This document shows, one piece after another, positions 1-13,438 of a DNA stretch of 64,000 bases (positions are counted from its first letter, which is position 1; each line of letters opens with the position of its first letter). This stretch comes from Fragilariopsis cylindrus CCMP1102. Its lineage: Eukaryota; Bacillariophyta; Bacillariophyceae; Bacillariales; Bacillariaceae. Where the stretch lies: NCBI GenBank assembly GCA_900095095.1, contig FMBT01000036.1, positions 1 through 64,000 on the forward strand, read 5' to 3'. The notes under the pieces were generated by a model. The model had not been told where the DNA came from, did no database searches, and saw only the letters and a program-made list of their open reading frames with translations. The position numbers and the translations under genes are program-made.

Positions 1-1397
<1,397 letters not shown>

Positions 1398-1906
1398 AAA
1401 CTTTTTTATTTTTTCGATTTGAAAACTTTGTGTTTAATTAAATATATTATAATGACCTAGTAATATAAAATAATGAATACATTTTGGGATTTCATTCATT
1501 CGTTATTATAGGCCGCGAAATTCAAGCTACGGTGTATATCTTACGTCATGAATTCAATGTTGCTGCAGCTAGCTTGGTGGTGTTACAAGCAAGCAACGTT
1601 ATTATTTGCTTACCGGTACTTACTTAGTATAATAACATCTAATAATATATGAAATGCATACCGTAACTATCGTTAAGTTAGTGGGCTGGTGAGCTAATGG
1701 AATAAAAAGTGCGCACCTTTTCTGCGTGACAAGGATCCATCGTAAAAATCTAAATCAGATATCTTTTTTAATTTTTGATCATCAGCCTCACATCATCACG
1801 TATGTACAGTACAATCATTACACGATCACACGATGCTCAGCACGCATCAATCAAGACATCGACGACACTGGTATTCCCCTACCTATATTAGAAATTTCTT
1901 AAGATC
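1398..1906. other. Intergenic region, no gene seen
   Basis: AT-rich spacer between GAPDH and the HAD phosphatase gene. It must hold the GAPDH terminator and the promoter of the next gene. I see no conserved coding, RNA gene or repeat. Confidence 0.5.
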
Positions 1907-3261
1907 ATGGCGTTGGCGTGTTTTCTCGGTAATCCCGGTCGAATGATGAGTGCTTTGCGAATGCATAGTGCATCATCGTGCGTGGTAAGAAGAGCGTCGT
2001 CGACTACCACGACCTCTCTTTCTTCCTCAAAAGAAACAGAAACCGCCAACTTGTCACTGATTCCATGTCCAAAGCAGCAACATCTGAAGCGGACCGCCTT
2101 TTTCGATACTATAATAACAACAACAATAAGCAACAAAAAAGTTCTGTAATAACGAAACCACCCACAGTATGGAGATCTCGTACCGAGGTTGCAAACTATA
2201 TTCGTGAAAATATTGATACAGTCCTTTTTGATTGTGATGGTGTTTTGTATCGAACTAAATCACTTTGTCCTGGTGCATCTGAATGTATACGTGGTCTAAT
2301 AAATAATAACAAAACAGTACTTTTTGTTACTAATAATGCTGGTGTGAATCGACGTGAATTACGTGAAAAATTATCAACTTTATTACAAATTGATTCATTA
2401 ACGATCGATCAAATGATATCGAGTTCGTATTCAAGTGCCCAATACCTAAAACAACAACTTATCGATGTTGACGACGTCGACAACGATAATGGCAATATCA
2501 GCAGTGGTTCACAAAAGAAGAAAATTTCATCATCATCAGACGCCGTTGACAATAAACGTCGTCCTCGTGTCCATGTGATTGGTAGTAGCGGCCTATGCGA
2601 AGAACTTGTTGCGGTTGGATTTGACGTCACTACTGGTGACGATAATAACGAAACTACCGGTAGTATGAGCCGAGAAGAATTAGCTGATTATGATTTCAAT
2701 AAACTCCATCCGATCGATGCATTGGTAGTTGGTCACGATACTGATATGAATTTTCGGAAGCTCTGTATTGCTGATAATCTATTGTTACGCAATCCGAATG
2801 CATTATTTGTTGCAACCAATAAGGATTCTTTCGATGTAGTAGACGGTCAAAATGATCGACGGCATATCGCTGGGAATGGTTGTACGGTCGTTGCATTAGA
2901 ATATTCTTCAAAACGATCATCGATTAATGCTGGAAAACCATCTAAAGAATTGTTCGAATTGATTCGACGAAAATTTGATGATAACCATGATAATAATGAC
3001 GATGACAATCATGATGATAATATAGAACAGAACGAAAGAATGGTAAAGAAGAAGAAGAAGTATTTCGATGATCCATCCCGTTGTTTATTCGTAGGTGATC
3101 GACTTGATACTGATATAAAATTTGGTAAAGATAACGGAATGAAATCTATGCTGGTAATGACAGGAGTAACAACAGCAGAAACAATGGAAGACCTTGGGAA
3201 TGGAACCGAGGAAGAACCCCTTCCCGATTTTATTGTTCCATATGTTGGAATGATGGTATAA
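1907..3261 (+). CDS. HAD-superfamily phosphatase, phosphoglycolate/4-nitrophenyl phosphatase type (subclass IIA)
   Basis: Haloacid-dehalogenase hydrolase with all four motifs: motif I 'VLFDCDGVLYR' (nucleophile and acid Asp pair), motif II 'VLFVTNNAGVNRREL', motif III Lys in 'INAGKPSKELF', and motif IV 'CLFVGDRLDTDIKFG'. A C2-type cap with the 'ALVVGHDTDMNFRKL' segment places it in subclass IIA, which contains eukaryotic 2-phosphoglycolate phosphatase (photorespiration) and pyridoxal phosphatase. The ATG at 1907 opens a basic, Ser-rich presequence with '..VVRRASSTTTTS..', which looks organellar. It is one base out of frame with the catalytic domain, so one base is probably missing around 2000-2060; otherwise translation may start at the ATG at 2065. 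Asp/Asn-rich inserts near 2470-2530 and 2985-3030 are lineage-specific. The family is clear; the exact substrate is inferred. Confidence 0.85.
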
Positions 3262-3504
3262 AAACATAATGTAGAGAGATATAGAGAGAGAAAAGCCCCC
3301 CAAACATGCCGTTGTTGTTGTTCTTCTTGTTGCTGTTGATTAGAAGATGGAATAAATAGCGGTGTATGACAACAATATTGAATAGTAATGATAATTTCGA
3401 GATAAATTAGTTGTTCCTAGCTACCAAAAAGAATAAAATACGATAACATCATAGTTTGAGTAACTTCTCTATATTATTCGTTCCGGTTTGTGGTCCCAGC
3501 TGTA

Positions 3505-3543
<39 letters not shown>

Positions 3544-3714
3544 CGTTGTACATCTACTATATATATGTAAGAATTCTAAGTGTGGGTGTGTCATCAATTC
3601 GTATATTGTCACCCTATCATTTTGTGCATTGAGTGTGTTGTGTGTGGTCAAATTAAGGTGAACACTTGTAAATGAGTTGTGGTCTATTCGTTGTTGTTGC
3701 TGTTGTTCCATATC
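3262..3714. other. Intergenic region between convergent genes, with a TTA microsatellite
   Basis: Spacer between the 3' ends of two convergent genes. It holds a (TTA)n microsatellite at about 3505-3542 and nothing else I recognise. Confidence 0.5.
3505..3542. repeat. (TTA)n microsatellite
   Basis: About 12 uninterrupted ATT/TTA triplets in the 3' spacer between convergent genes. Confidence 0.95.
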
Positions 3715-4428
3715 CTAACACGCAGGTGTACTGGGGGATTTCTTCTTCATGGCAGGTCTGGCGATAGCTGCTACACCATCGAAGATTACTTTGGAACTTC
3801 TCCTTACAAGTTTCTTCGTTTGGTCTCCAACACTTAAAACATCCATCGCCTTTAAGGTTGAACCGGTCGTTTTGAATGCACCATTCAAAAAGTTAAGTGG
3901 ACTGGTCCAACCAGCGGCATGGAATGAATCCATCCTTTGTCGCTTAATATGATTTGCGTCCATAGTAGCATCTCCAATATTGTCAAGACTATATCCAGCT
4001 GCCATGAGACTGAAAAATAGATTCAATTAAGCAATATACACGAAATGAATGTTTTTGAATGTGAGAAGATAGAAAAATCGTGAAGCTGTAGTATATTGTC
4101 ATCAACCTACTAGGATTACTTGCAGGAATACCTAACATACCTCTTTATTCTTTGCCTAGAGCTCATCATGAGTTGTCTGTTACTTTCCCGTCTCATTGGT
4201 TCCCGCATTTGTTCGTAAAAGTTTATGTTCATGCTATACTCTTCCTGGAAGGTCCATCCTAGTGTGACGGGAGCACCTATCATCGCATTATCATAAAAGG
4301 AACAGAGTATGAGAGAATATTATATATCTTTTAGAGATCAATTTACTTACTGAACAAAGCAAAGGGATGAATAGCGGGCTACAATAAACTGGAATCAAAC
4401 ATCAGTATTGTATCACACTACAATGCAT

Positions 4429-4461
<33 letters not shown>

Positions 4462-4701
4462 GAACAACAAATTCGTCAAATCCTGGAAGCAAAATTTATT
4501 TATCTTACCAATACTAACCGCAGGATTATCCCCGAGAATTTGTGGATATTCTCTAATATTGACCTCATCGAAGATAACCTTTTTCAGGTCAAATTCTTGC
4601 CACGGTTCTCGCTGCTTACCAGTCCTTAGAATACCTCTCATGTTCATATTTTCTTGACGACGATCAGAAGAACTCATACTGCTTAATTCGGAGGGAATCA
4701 T
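3715..4701 (-). CDS. Uncharacterised diatom-type protein with 'LGDNP..GAPVTLGW' domain (3 exons)
   Basis: I assembled three exons: 4509-4701, 4141-4276 and 3715-4009. All have GT-AG borders and matching phases, giving about 206 residues. Exon 1 encodes 'VIFDEVNIREYPQILGDNP', and exon 2 continues 'GAPVTLGWTFQEEYSMNI'. This bipartite motif (R-E-Y..LGDNP, then GxPxxLxW) is one I have seen in many uncharacterised diatom and stramenopile proteins; I know of no function. Exon 2 ends in a basic helix '..RRESNRQLMMSSRQRIK' and exon 3 in 'LMAAGYSLDNIGDATM' plus a basic tail. Intron 1 contains a GA dinucleotide tract at about 4432-4460. The reading is clean, without frameshifts. The function is unknown. 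Confidence 0.8.
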
Positions 4702-6133
4702 AATTTTATCAATAATGTGTACTATGTTTTTTGAAGTATCAGGAGAGAGATGATACAGTAGAAAGTGTTATTAATTCTTTGTGCCACGAATAATATAAAT
4801 GTAAATGGTCGAAGGGGCAAAGTCGTGATGTTTACGGTCATGGTTCGGTAATCCATTGCACACTACTTTCACACTTTCAACTTAATGAGATTAATCGATG
4901 ATGGGTAATTGTTCTTGATTGAACATCATGAATTTATCTCGATTTATGGAATGGAATGCCTCTTGTATCTTGTCACCTGAAATTTAAATATGCCCCTTCA
5001 GTTTTGAAGTTATTTACTGTTAATTAATTGGTTCGCAACTTGAAACTGTTGTGCGTGCGAGTATAAGAATGTGTTGCCGTTAGTCGTAAAATTGAATTTG
5101 ATATGGAGGAATGAACAATCTTTTAACATTAAGATGATGATATCTCTGCCAAAATTCTTGTTGTACAGGAACCCCCCCCCCCCCCCCAACAGGTGGGGGA
5201 CATACATGACATGCAGTAGGGAAAAATTAATTCTGCTGTGAAAACATGATCATGTAACGTGTAGTGTCCTCCATCAATCTCTCACAGAATCCAACCAGTC
5301 ATACTACCGTAGCTGTGTCACCATGTGGGAAAAAGATTTCGGGAGGGAATGTGTGGACCTTGTGCACTCTTTTTGTCCAGTAAACATCATGTACATCATG
5401 TCAATAACTAGGCATAGTATGATGTTTGCTGTTTAGGGGTTCATATTGACAACAAAACAATTTCCTCCATGACTAGGAAAAAGTGCAGGTGTGTTCTTCT
5501 GATGTTGGTTCAGTTACCAGTAGTTAACCCCATTTTGAAAATGAGAGGATATTAATACCACTGAGTGTGGTTTCTTCTCAAGAAAAGAAGGATATATGTT
5601 TAGCAATACAGTAACAACAGCAAAGTTGGTGTTGTTGTTCAAAAATTAATTTGATGACTGAGATTAATTTTATATTATTATTCATCATTACCATAATAAT
5701 GATTGGTATCTTCGCTTCACTACTACCATAATGTTCTTATAGATACAACATAAAAATGGCATGTACAGTATTCAATACTGCTAAATGCAAGGAAAGGGCA
5801 AACAAATAATGGTGTGCTTTGACATGTAGTTTGTTTTGATGTTGCATACAGTAACTACTGTATGTACTGTATGAGCAAGTTTGAAACCCGACTACCATTC
5901 CTTTTTTAGTCATGGGTGTGACTGGATTTGAAAATCTGAGATTCAAATGAACTGAGACGAGTTGATGGATGGTGTTATCAGATATAAGAAAAACAAATCC
6001 TGTGGACACAGTCAGCTCTTAAGTCCAATCCTACTATCATCATTATTCAGTACAATCAATTCCTACAGCCAATAGTATATTTAGTTCTATATACATTCCT
6101 GTTGTCTCCGAAAAGGTCTCCATTATTTATAAA
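4702..6133. other. Long intergenic region, no gene seen
   Basis: About 1.4 kb between two divergent genes, so it carries both promoters. It holds a 16-base C run (5172-5187) and several TACTGTA/TACAGTA-like words near 5760-5870. No conserved coding was found; the short open frames here start at non-ATG codons or lack any recognisable composition. Confidence 0.5.
5172..5187. repeat. Poly-C homopolymer (16 C)
   Basis: Uninterrupted C run inside the 4.7-6.1 kb spacer. The true length is unreliable given the homopolymer errors elsewhere in this window. Confidence 0.9.
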
Positions 6134-7194
6134 AATGAAAATTGCTCAATGTACCCTTCGCAAATGGGCGACAACGACGACGACGACAGCGACGAGGTCC
6201 ACTAGAAGTAGCGTGGTTGCTTTTCCTACTTTTAGTTCAACGACCGCATCATCCATCATCATCACCCGTTGTAACGAATAATTTCTTACGAAATGCTATC
6301 ATATCCAATAATAATCATCCCACATTCCACTGTCGTCGTCGTCCATTTTCTTCTGAATCAACTGAATCGTCGTCGAAATCGGCATTATTAGAAATTTTAG
6401 CACGCGAAGAACAAGAAGAAGCAGAAATAGGAAATACAGAATTACCTACAGAATTATTAGAGTTAAAAACAACGATTGAAGAATCGTGGAAGATTGTGGA
6501 AGATGGTGCTACTACAGATCTATACAAGATTATACCTCCAACAATGCAAAAATTCAAGTTAGTTTTCATTGTCAAGATACGATTGAGGCTGTGACGTGGG
6601 TGAACTAGACTACGGCGATGAGGATGAGGATGATGCTAATGACGAGGTATTGCATGAGGAGGAGAATGAGGAAGATTTCGACGATGAAGGTTCCTCACCT
6701 GTACGATTTACTGCTACTGTTACAAAAGCTGGTAACTCATTAGTCTTTGCTTGCTTTTCGGAACTTGGTCAAGTAAGAATCGAGGGTGTCTCTACTACTG
6801 CTAAATCCACCCCGGAATTTGTCCATGAGAATCAAGGTACACGTAAGTTACAGTTACATTTTAAAAAATCGTTCATCATTCATCACACCGTATTCCCAAT
6901 ATTCAATCAATACTTAACTTACTTAATACAACAACACTGATTTTGTCTGTCTGTCTGTCTGTCTTTCGTTTCTTCATTCTTTTCATTTTTGAATAAATAG
7001 TCCCAAAAATTGAATATCAAGGTCCAGACTATACAGAACTTGCAGAAGATCTTCAAGAATCATTGGCAGCTTATTTAGATGAGGAATGTGGTGTAAATTC
7101 GGATGTTGCAACCTTTATTGCTATGTTCACTGATTACAGAGAGGAGATACAATACGTGGACTTTCTCAAACAGGCTCAATCAATTGTGTCCTAA
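6134..7194 (+). CDS. MAM33: MAM33/p32 (gC1qBP) family mitochondrial acidic matrix protein, frameshifted
   Basis: Small acidic trimeric mitochondrial matrix protein of the p32 family, linked to mitochondrial ribosome assembly and translation. The ATG at 6134 opens 'MKIAQCTLRKWATTTTTT', a basic, hydroxyl-rich mitochondrial presequence. It is one base out of frame with what follows. The body has a '..LLEILAREEQEEAE' helix, a strongly acidic loop after 'WGELDYGDEDEDD', and 'NSLVFACFSELGQVRIEGV'. After an intron at 6843-7000 (with a TGTC tetranucleotide tract) exon 2 encodes 'IEYQGPDYTELAEDLQ' and the family C-terminus '..YLDEECGVNSDVATFI'. Three single-base losses explain the breaks: one between 6190 and 6290, one near 6564 (CC to C) and one near 6598 (GGGG to GGG). 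Confidence 0.85.
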
Positions 7195-7579
7195 TAAATA
7201 AATGAATAAAGCTATGTACGACACGTACAATTAGTAGAACTGCATGTGCTTGTTAGTTAGAGCCAACCTTTTTAGAATGTTAGCGTTGTCTAACCCGTAG
7301 TAGAAAGTATTTCTAGAAAATTGCATTTTAAACTTAATATAAAAACGAAACAAAAGAAAATGGAGACTGGGTATATGCTAATCTATATGCTAGTTCCTAG
7401 AGTAGTTATGTTGTTCTTACTTCTATCATTTATAGGTATATTGATTTTTTGTTGCTGTCTTCGTCGTAAGTATCATCTGTGCATGCATTATTATTATTCG
7501 TGATCACAGGAAAAAATTATAGTATAATACACACATTAGAATCAAATCTGGAGGACGCTTTTCGATATCAAATAGTATT
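7195..7579. other. 3' intergenic region between convergent genes
   Basis: AT-rich spacer shared by the 3' ends of MAM33 and the C2CD5-like gene. No gene or repeat of note. Confidence 0.5.
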
Positions 7580-10500
7580 TTAAAACGTAGTAGAACGTCT
7601 TCGACCACTACCGGCACTACTGCTACTGCGTCTTTGACCTCTCACACGCGTTGGTTTATCGTCTCTTTGGTACTCAACTTTCACGGCAGAACCACTACCG
7701 TACGTTCGTTTTTTTTGTAAGTTGTAAAAGTTGTCGTGTTGTGTAGTGTAGTATATGGTACGAGTGATCAGAGTTTTACGTCGTGAGAAGAAAAATTGCA
7801 AATATAAAACGAAAAAAATTCTGCTAACAAAAAGAACAAAACAAAATGAACAACCGATCACACCTTACCTAAGCGAAATGACGTTGTATACTTGAGATTT
7901 GTAAACTCGTCCACCGGATTCAGCAGGTACAGCATGATATGCTATAAGGCAAGATGACACAAGATTTGGCGATGAGGCAAAAAAAGAACAGAATAATAAC
8001 GAAAAGACAGGGAACGAACGAACAATCGAAGAGATAAAACAAATTCTCGTTTATCTCAATACTTACCTAGCATAGCATTTCCGCCCAATGACAAGACGTG
8101 GGCACGAGCAATTGCATTGCATTCCGTGACAAACCTATGAAACTCAGCTGCCTCCAAGCCGCTAGACTCGCGAATGAAATGCATCGATACCGTCCCAAGG
8201 TATTCCACGATTCTACCACCAGTTACGTGATGTAATGGTGTAAGCTCAACTGGGATTTCTGCCACATCAATAACATGGTCGATACTTGAGTTGATCGATC
8301 GTAAGGACATATTTGGACTATGGATATAGATGTTGTAGGTTGTTTGAGATTTGGTACCAAGTGCCCGATCGGAACATTCCTCAGAATACTAAGTGCCGAA
8401 AACGTTGGTGTACCAGGAGTTTCAGTTGGGGATGTCTTTGTTCCTTCGGTCTTACTACGTGATAAGAAGGATGATTTTGGTGAGAGCAGGTCTATCAAAG
8501 ACGAGCGTTTGGGACTGCGATTACCAAGATCTGAAGGGGACAATAATGGGGTAAGATGTGGAGACGATATTGTCAATTTGTCTCCCAGTCCAACTGGCGA
8601 TTTTTCATTGTTCGTCGGACTTCTTGAATCCATTGACGTAATTGACGTATCAAAGAACTCTCGAGACGACGAGTCAAATCCCAAATGTGTTCGTTTCATT
8701 TCTTCACTAAGTTGGTCTACAATAACAGTCGAACGGCTGCTTTCAATTTTTGGCCTAAAAAGACGAGATACTCCACTCTCAACAACTTCGGCGAGCTCTC
8801 TTAGTTCCTTATCCTCTCTTCTACGGATTTCTAGTTCATCCAAAAACGTACTATCTGATACTGCGCTATCGTCTTCGTCAATTGTATCACTCGCTATGAG
8901 CTTTCTTTCTAAGACAACCTTCCCAGTACATACAAGTTCGATCATATCATCAGGTGTGAGATTGACTTGTGTGCGAACCCCACAACAACTGCCGGTGCGA
9001 CGTCCTTAACTTGATCTGTGAGCCTTGCGAATAATTCTTGGAACAGACCCGAAAATAGTAGATTACTACGAGTCCCACGAAGCGCTGCTGGATTCCATTT
9101 AAACCGAAGCATCGACATCAGCATCTGACCAGCCACAGTTTCTTGTCCCCTGCCACCATCACCTAAACCAAAATCTCTATTAAAAGAAGGGAGGAATCGG
9201 GTGAGAATTAATTTCAATTGGATTTTCGTTCCAAAACATTTTTCGTTTCCATGCACAACTTACGGCATGTATTGGCAAGTTGTTATGCGGATACTAGGTG
9301 GAAGCTGTTTATCTACTAGTATACTGAGTATATCCTCATCAGTTTCATCGTCAATCTCCAGTACAAAAGGAGCCTTATCATCACGATACATCCTGCGTTT
9401 GCGTCGTCTTTGGGGGCCTCTTCCTTTGTTAGACATGTGTCGGTCTGCTTCTGCGTTTGCTTCGAGATCGTCGATAAATTCCATGTCCAGTCTTTTGCCG
9501 TCTCGTATACTACCATCTAGGTCACTTGCTACTGAAGCAACATCTGTACCCGAGACGAAAATATCTTCAAACTCAACACTTACGTTGTCTTCTGTGTCAA
9601 CACCAACGCCCGATGACCCGGTAGTAACTGCGTCAACCTTTTCGAGGTGGCTTTTCGAGTTTTGCGAACCACCAGATTCCTTATCACTCTCGGAGTCATC
9701 GCTAGAGCTACTCGATGAGCTACTCGAAGATGAGCTCGAAGACGAAGAGCTTTCGGATGACGATGACGACGCACCATCCTCATCATTAATATATTGATTT
9801 CCCGGACCACTGACAGAAATTGTGTTCATCTCGAATGCGTCAGAAGCACCTCGAGGTTTTGTCTCCAATCCAGGATGAGTTTTGGATTCCTTCCGGCGAG
9901 TTCTATCCTTTCTGCGTTGTTCTCGTTGTAATCGTGCCTCTGCTCTAACTGCCGATCGTCGTATTTGAGCCTGTTTGCTTTTAAATCGTCGCTTTCGAAC
10001 GCGTTCAACGTGACGTTGAGCTGCAGTCAGAAGTCGTTGTCTATTTTTTGCCGATATTTTTTCAATTTGTTTCTGGAGTTTAACAAGTTGGTGATCCTCT
10101 TCGTCTTGTACAGCGATCGTTCTAGATATCTCAAGAATTCTGGGGCTTGGCATAGCTGTACAGTAGACGGCAGTAGCAGTCACTGTGGATATAATAAGTG
10201 ATCGTCCTACATCAACTTCATTCTTTAGGGAAAAAGCTGCATTTCTTCCAAGGACCTTAAGCTTAAGCATCAGCTGGCGTGCCAATTCATACTCTAAAAA
10301 GGGAAGGGCTTCGCTCACAGCCAATGCATCGCTCTCACTGTTTTTTTCTGGTGGACGTGATCTACATACCCTAGCTTGGATGAAAACACCAGGCCCACGG
10401 ATTGGAAGTCGCGCCGGTGGTTCGCAAGTTGCAAGGAGGACCTCAGGTACCCACTTTTTGCCACAAAGCATGCACGGAACTAGTTTCATATTCGTAAAGG

Positions 10501-12468
10501 GTGCTAGCCGATGATGATACGGAACATGACAGAAAGAGCACGGCTTTGCATCTCTCGCTCGTATGATACGTCGGCTTTTTGTTGGAAATCGCTTCCCTCC
10601 AGAAATACTTGAATAGCTCGTCTCGTTGGCGGTGGAATGTACACTAGTTCGGTGGTCTGTACTATTTTTTGTCCCAGCTCTCCCTCCTGCCGCCCTTCTC
10701 ATCCTACGATCAATTCGTTCACATCGATTTGATACCCGTTGACGCTTTTTGATAATAGATTGTTCCTTGGTTGTATAAATCGATCCATCCCCTGATTCTT
10801 GTACATCATGTCGGCGTTGGTCTGGATCTGGATAACTATCCCATAACCTTGGTTGATGTTGCAGATACATATCTGGCAAGCCACGGACGGAACAAGCAGT
10901 CCCGGTGATAGACAATACGGCTACATCCTCGTGAATTGTCGAAGCTTCTAGATATCCAACAACATGCGAACAGCACAGAATCTTTGCATGTGATCTAATT
11001 TCATCTCTTAACTCCGTCCACCACGAATCTCTTTGCTCTTGATCGGAAAGCTTGCTAGCTAAATTACCCAAATACTTCACACTTCGAGCCGTTACTAAAC
11101 CACCGATACGGACTCTAACTCGAGGATCGAAATCTCTCAGTGTCAATAATTGGACTTCATCATCATCATTCGCGTGATGGTGTGATTCTGGGAGTGCTAA
11201 AGTAGTACCAAAAGTAGGCCGTCGCGTCGTCGAGGGGTGTTCATCATCATCCTCATCGTCATCATCATACTCTTGTTCGGAGTTGATAGTCCCTCCTCGA
11301 CGGCGCAATTGCAATTGTAATAAATTGTGTTTTTGACGTTGTTGGTGTTGTTGTCTTCGTTCTAATCGGACACACGTTCCGTACGTTCTTGCGACGATAC
11401 CCGAGTCTCCCTCCACGTCGAAGTTTTGATAATAACCCAAGACAGCGTTCCCTCCTTTATCTAGTACTTGTTTACACATTTTTCTTCGAACAGCAGCGTC
11501 AAGTAAGTATAATAGGGTTTGTCGAGTTTCATGAGAAAGTTTAGATTTTCGAAGATTACTTGAAGGGCTGAAACTTGTGTTGTTATTGTTGTCTAAAAAT
11601 TCTGGATCATCCGCAACGACTAACTCTTCAACGAAACCAAAAATATGCGAAACATAAAAACCCGATGCAGGATCTAGAGTTGAAAATGGAAATAGTTGTA
11701 CACCAGCCGAAGAGTCACGAAAGGGATTAACATCACCAATAAAATTTAACTTCACACTCAATTCAAGTTCACCTCTAACTCCAGAATTTGTATGATAAAG
11801 AGGAAAAAATCCAGACAACATCCCTGCCGCCGTTTGACTGTCAGAGGGTTTTAATTCGTCGTGGTCGTCCTTCGATGCAGTTTGAGTTAAAAGTGGATTT
11901 AAATCAATATAAACCAATCCGATTGATTCATCTGTACCAAGTGCGTCCGAATCACAAACTTTAAAAATAAGAGGTTCATCCTGCAGCAAGGCATCATTCG
12001 AAACATCGAATCGAAATTCTTATAATCAAATAATAATAATAATAAAGCAAGAATTTGTATAAACAATCGACGTAGAAACGTGAGATTTAATGATCGATAA
12101 ATGACTATGATACTTCAATAAATATGATTTTTCTTTTTCTTACCCTCGTCCCATACGGGATTGAGTGTTCTTCGACACACTTTCGTTTTTTGTTGGTATC
12201 GTTTTTGCTTTTCTTGTCCCGATTCTTCCTCTTGATCAGTTAGATTGACATGTCCGCCTAATGTAACTACAACGTATGCATCCGTACTTGGAGGTGAAGC
12301 AGATCCCATATTATTACGTAAATTATTTATACGATTCGTCGTTGTTGTTGTCAACAACCCTCCAACATTATTGCTACTACCTCCTCGACCACCACCCGCC
12401 GAGGATACATGATCCATAACGGGCAAGTTTCTCGCCGATTTGATTCGTACTTTTACAGTCGATGGCAT
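7580..12468 (-). CDS. C2CD5: C2CD5 (CDP138)-like protein: C2 domain plus YbjQ-type repeats and zinc ribbon (5 exons)
   Basis: I joined exons 12144-12468, 9264-12018, 8067-9176, 7869-7941 and 7580-7694 with consistent phases. Exon 1 is the start of an N-terminal C2 domain ('[19 protein letters not shown]') with a poly-Thr/Gly insert. Exon 2 continues '[18 protein letters not shown]', then '[17 protein letters not shown]', a first YbjQ-like unit ('[19 protein letters not shown]'), a second ('[17 protein letters not shown]' and 'HVVGYLEAS'), and a paired-Cys ribbon '[17 protein letters not shown]'. After that come basic and poly-Ser stretches and the signature '[16 protein letters not shown]'. 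Exon 3 ends with '[14 protein letters not shown]'. In animals C2CD5 binds Ca2+ and membranes and promotes insulin-stimulated GLUT4 vesicle fusion; the role here is unknown. Two one-base losses break exon 3: near 8980 (G run) and near 8315 (A run). Confidence 0.85.
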
Positions 12469-13438
12469 AATGACCTGATGGTTTAATTATATATGTATAT
12501 ATATATTTATCAGTAATATTCACATCTATTGATTAGATGGACGAAGGTGGGAAAGAGGGAGCAGGTATCATTGAAAAAAGAAATTGTATGATGTGATGGC
12601 ATTCATTTTGTCTACGTATTGATGTTGTGAAGTACAGTATGTTCAATTTTGATACCAAAAATCAGTTTCGACAGTCGTGCGCAGAATAGAAGATCTCAAG
12701 GCAGGTACGCGCGTAATTCAAGATACCGGAAGACGGCCCTGTCGTATTTTAGATTTTAGCCGGGGCGCTTTATTCTTATTTTTTCCTCAAACAAAAAAGA
12801 GCATGATCTGCTTTTGAAATCTCACACACACTGCATGCGGAGTGTGTGCTCTCCATCAGACTGTACGCACCGCCTACTACGGGGATCATAGCCAAGAGAG
12901 AGAGTTTCAGAGTGGTATTACAGTATGTGAGATGCTGCAGAGATGCAATTATTCTGAGTTTTGCATTAATACCTGAAGTAATTGCACAGGCAGGCATATT
13001 ATGTAATATGACCTCTATAGATTCTTTTATATAGTTCTTGACTCCATGATTTTGTTCTTGGGGCTGTGATGTGTTTGATCCTGTTGTCTTCATCTTAGTA
13101 TAAAGGTTTCAATTTTTGTCAGGTCTTGTCTTGTAAAAAATTAGAAAATTAGTGGAAGAATATAAGTACTGTAGTACGAAATAATATGTATATTTATGTG
13201 AAACAATATTATATAATATTATATGTATGTTGCATTTATTCTTTGTAAAAAATAGCACTTTATTTTCGAATCAAATCAGAGCCTACTGTTACAAGGTTGT
13301 GTATCTTTGGGTTATTCCAAGATAGGTTATATACAAACATTCAAAATACAACTTTATAGGGCCACATTCTCTAGATTTTGTTGTTGTTTCTCTATTTAGG
13401 TTAAGAAATGAGTGAGTCATCTCATTCTTTCGCCTTTA
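12469..13438. other. Intergenic region, no gene seen
   Basis: About 1 kb containing the C2CD5-like promoter and the 3' end of the next gene. A 105-codon open frame on the minus strand (12776-13093) has no recognisable motif and lies in low-complexity AT-rich DNA, so I did not call it. Confidence 0.5.

Noticed and set aside
4432-4460. (GA)n tract as a promoter element
   Set aside because: It lies inside intron 1 of the gene at 3715-4701 and is an ordinary dinucleotide microsatellite.
9201-9797. 198-codon Ser/Leu-rich frame on the plus strand
   Set aside because: It is the antisense shadow of the acidic and poly-Ser region of the C2CD5-like gene.
12776-13093. 105-codon minus-strand open frame
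   Set aside because: No motif and no supporting splice or neighbour context; such a length is expected by chance in this amount of sequence.
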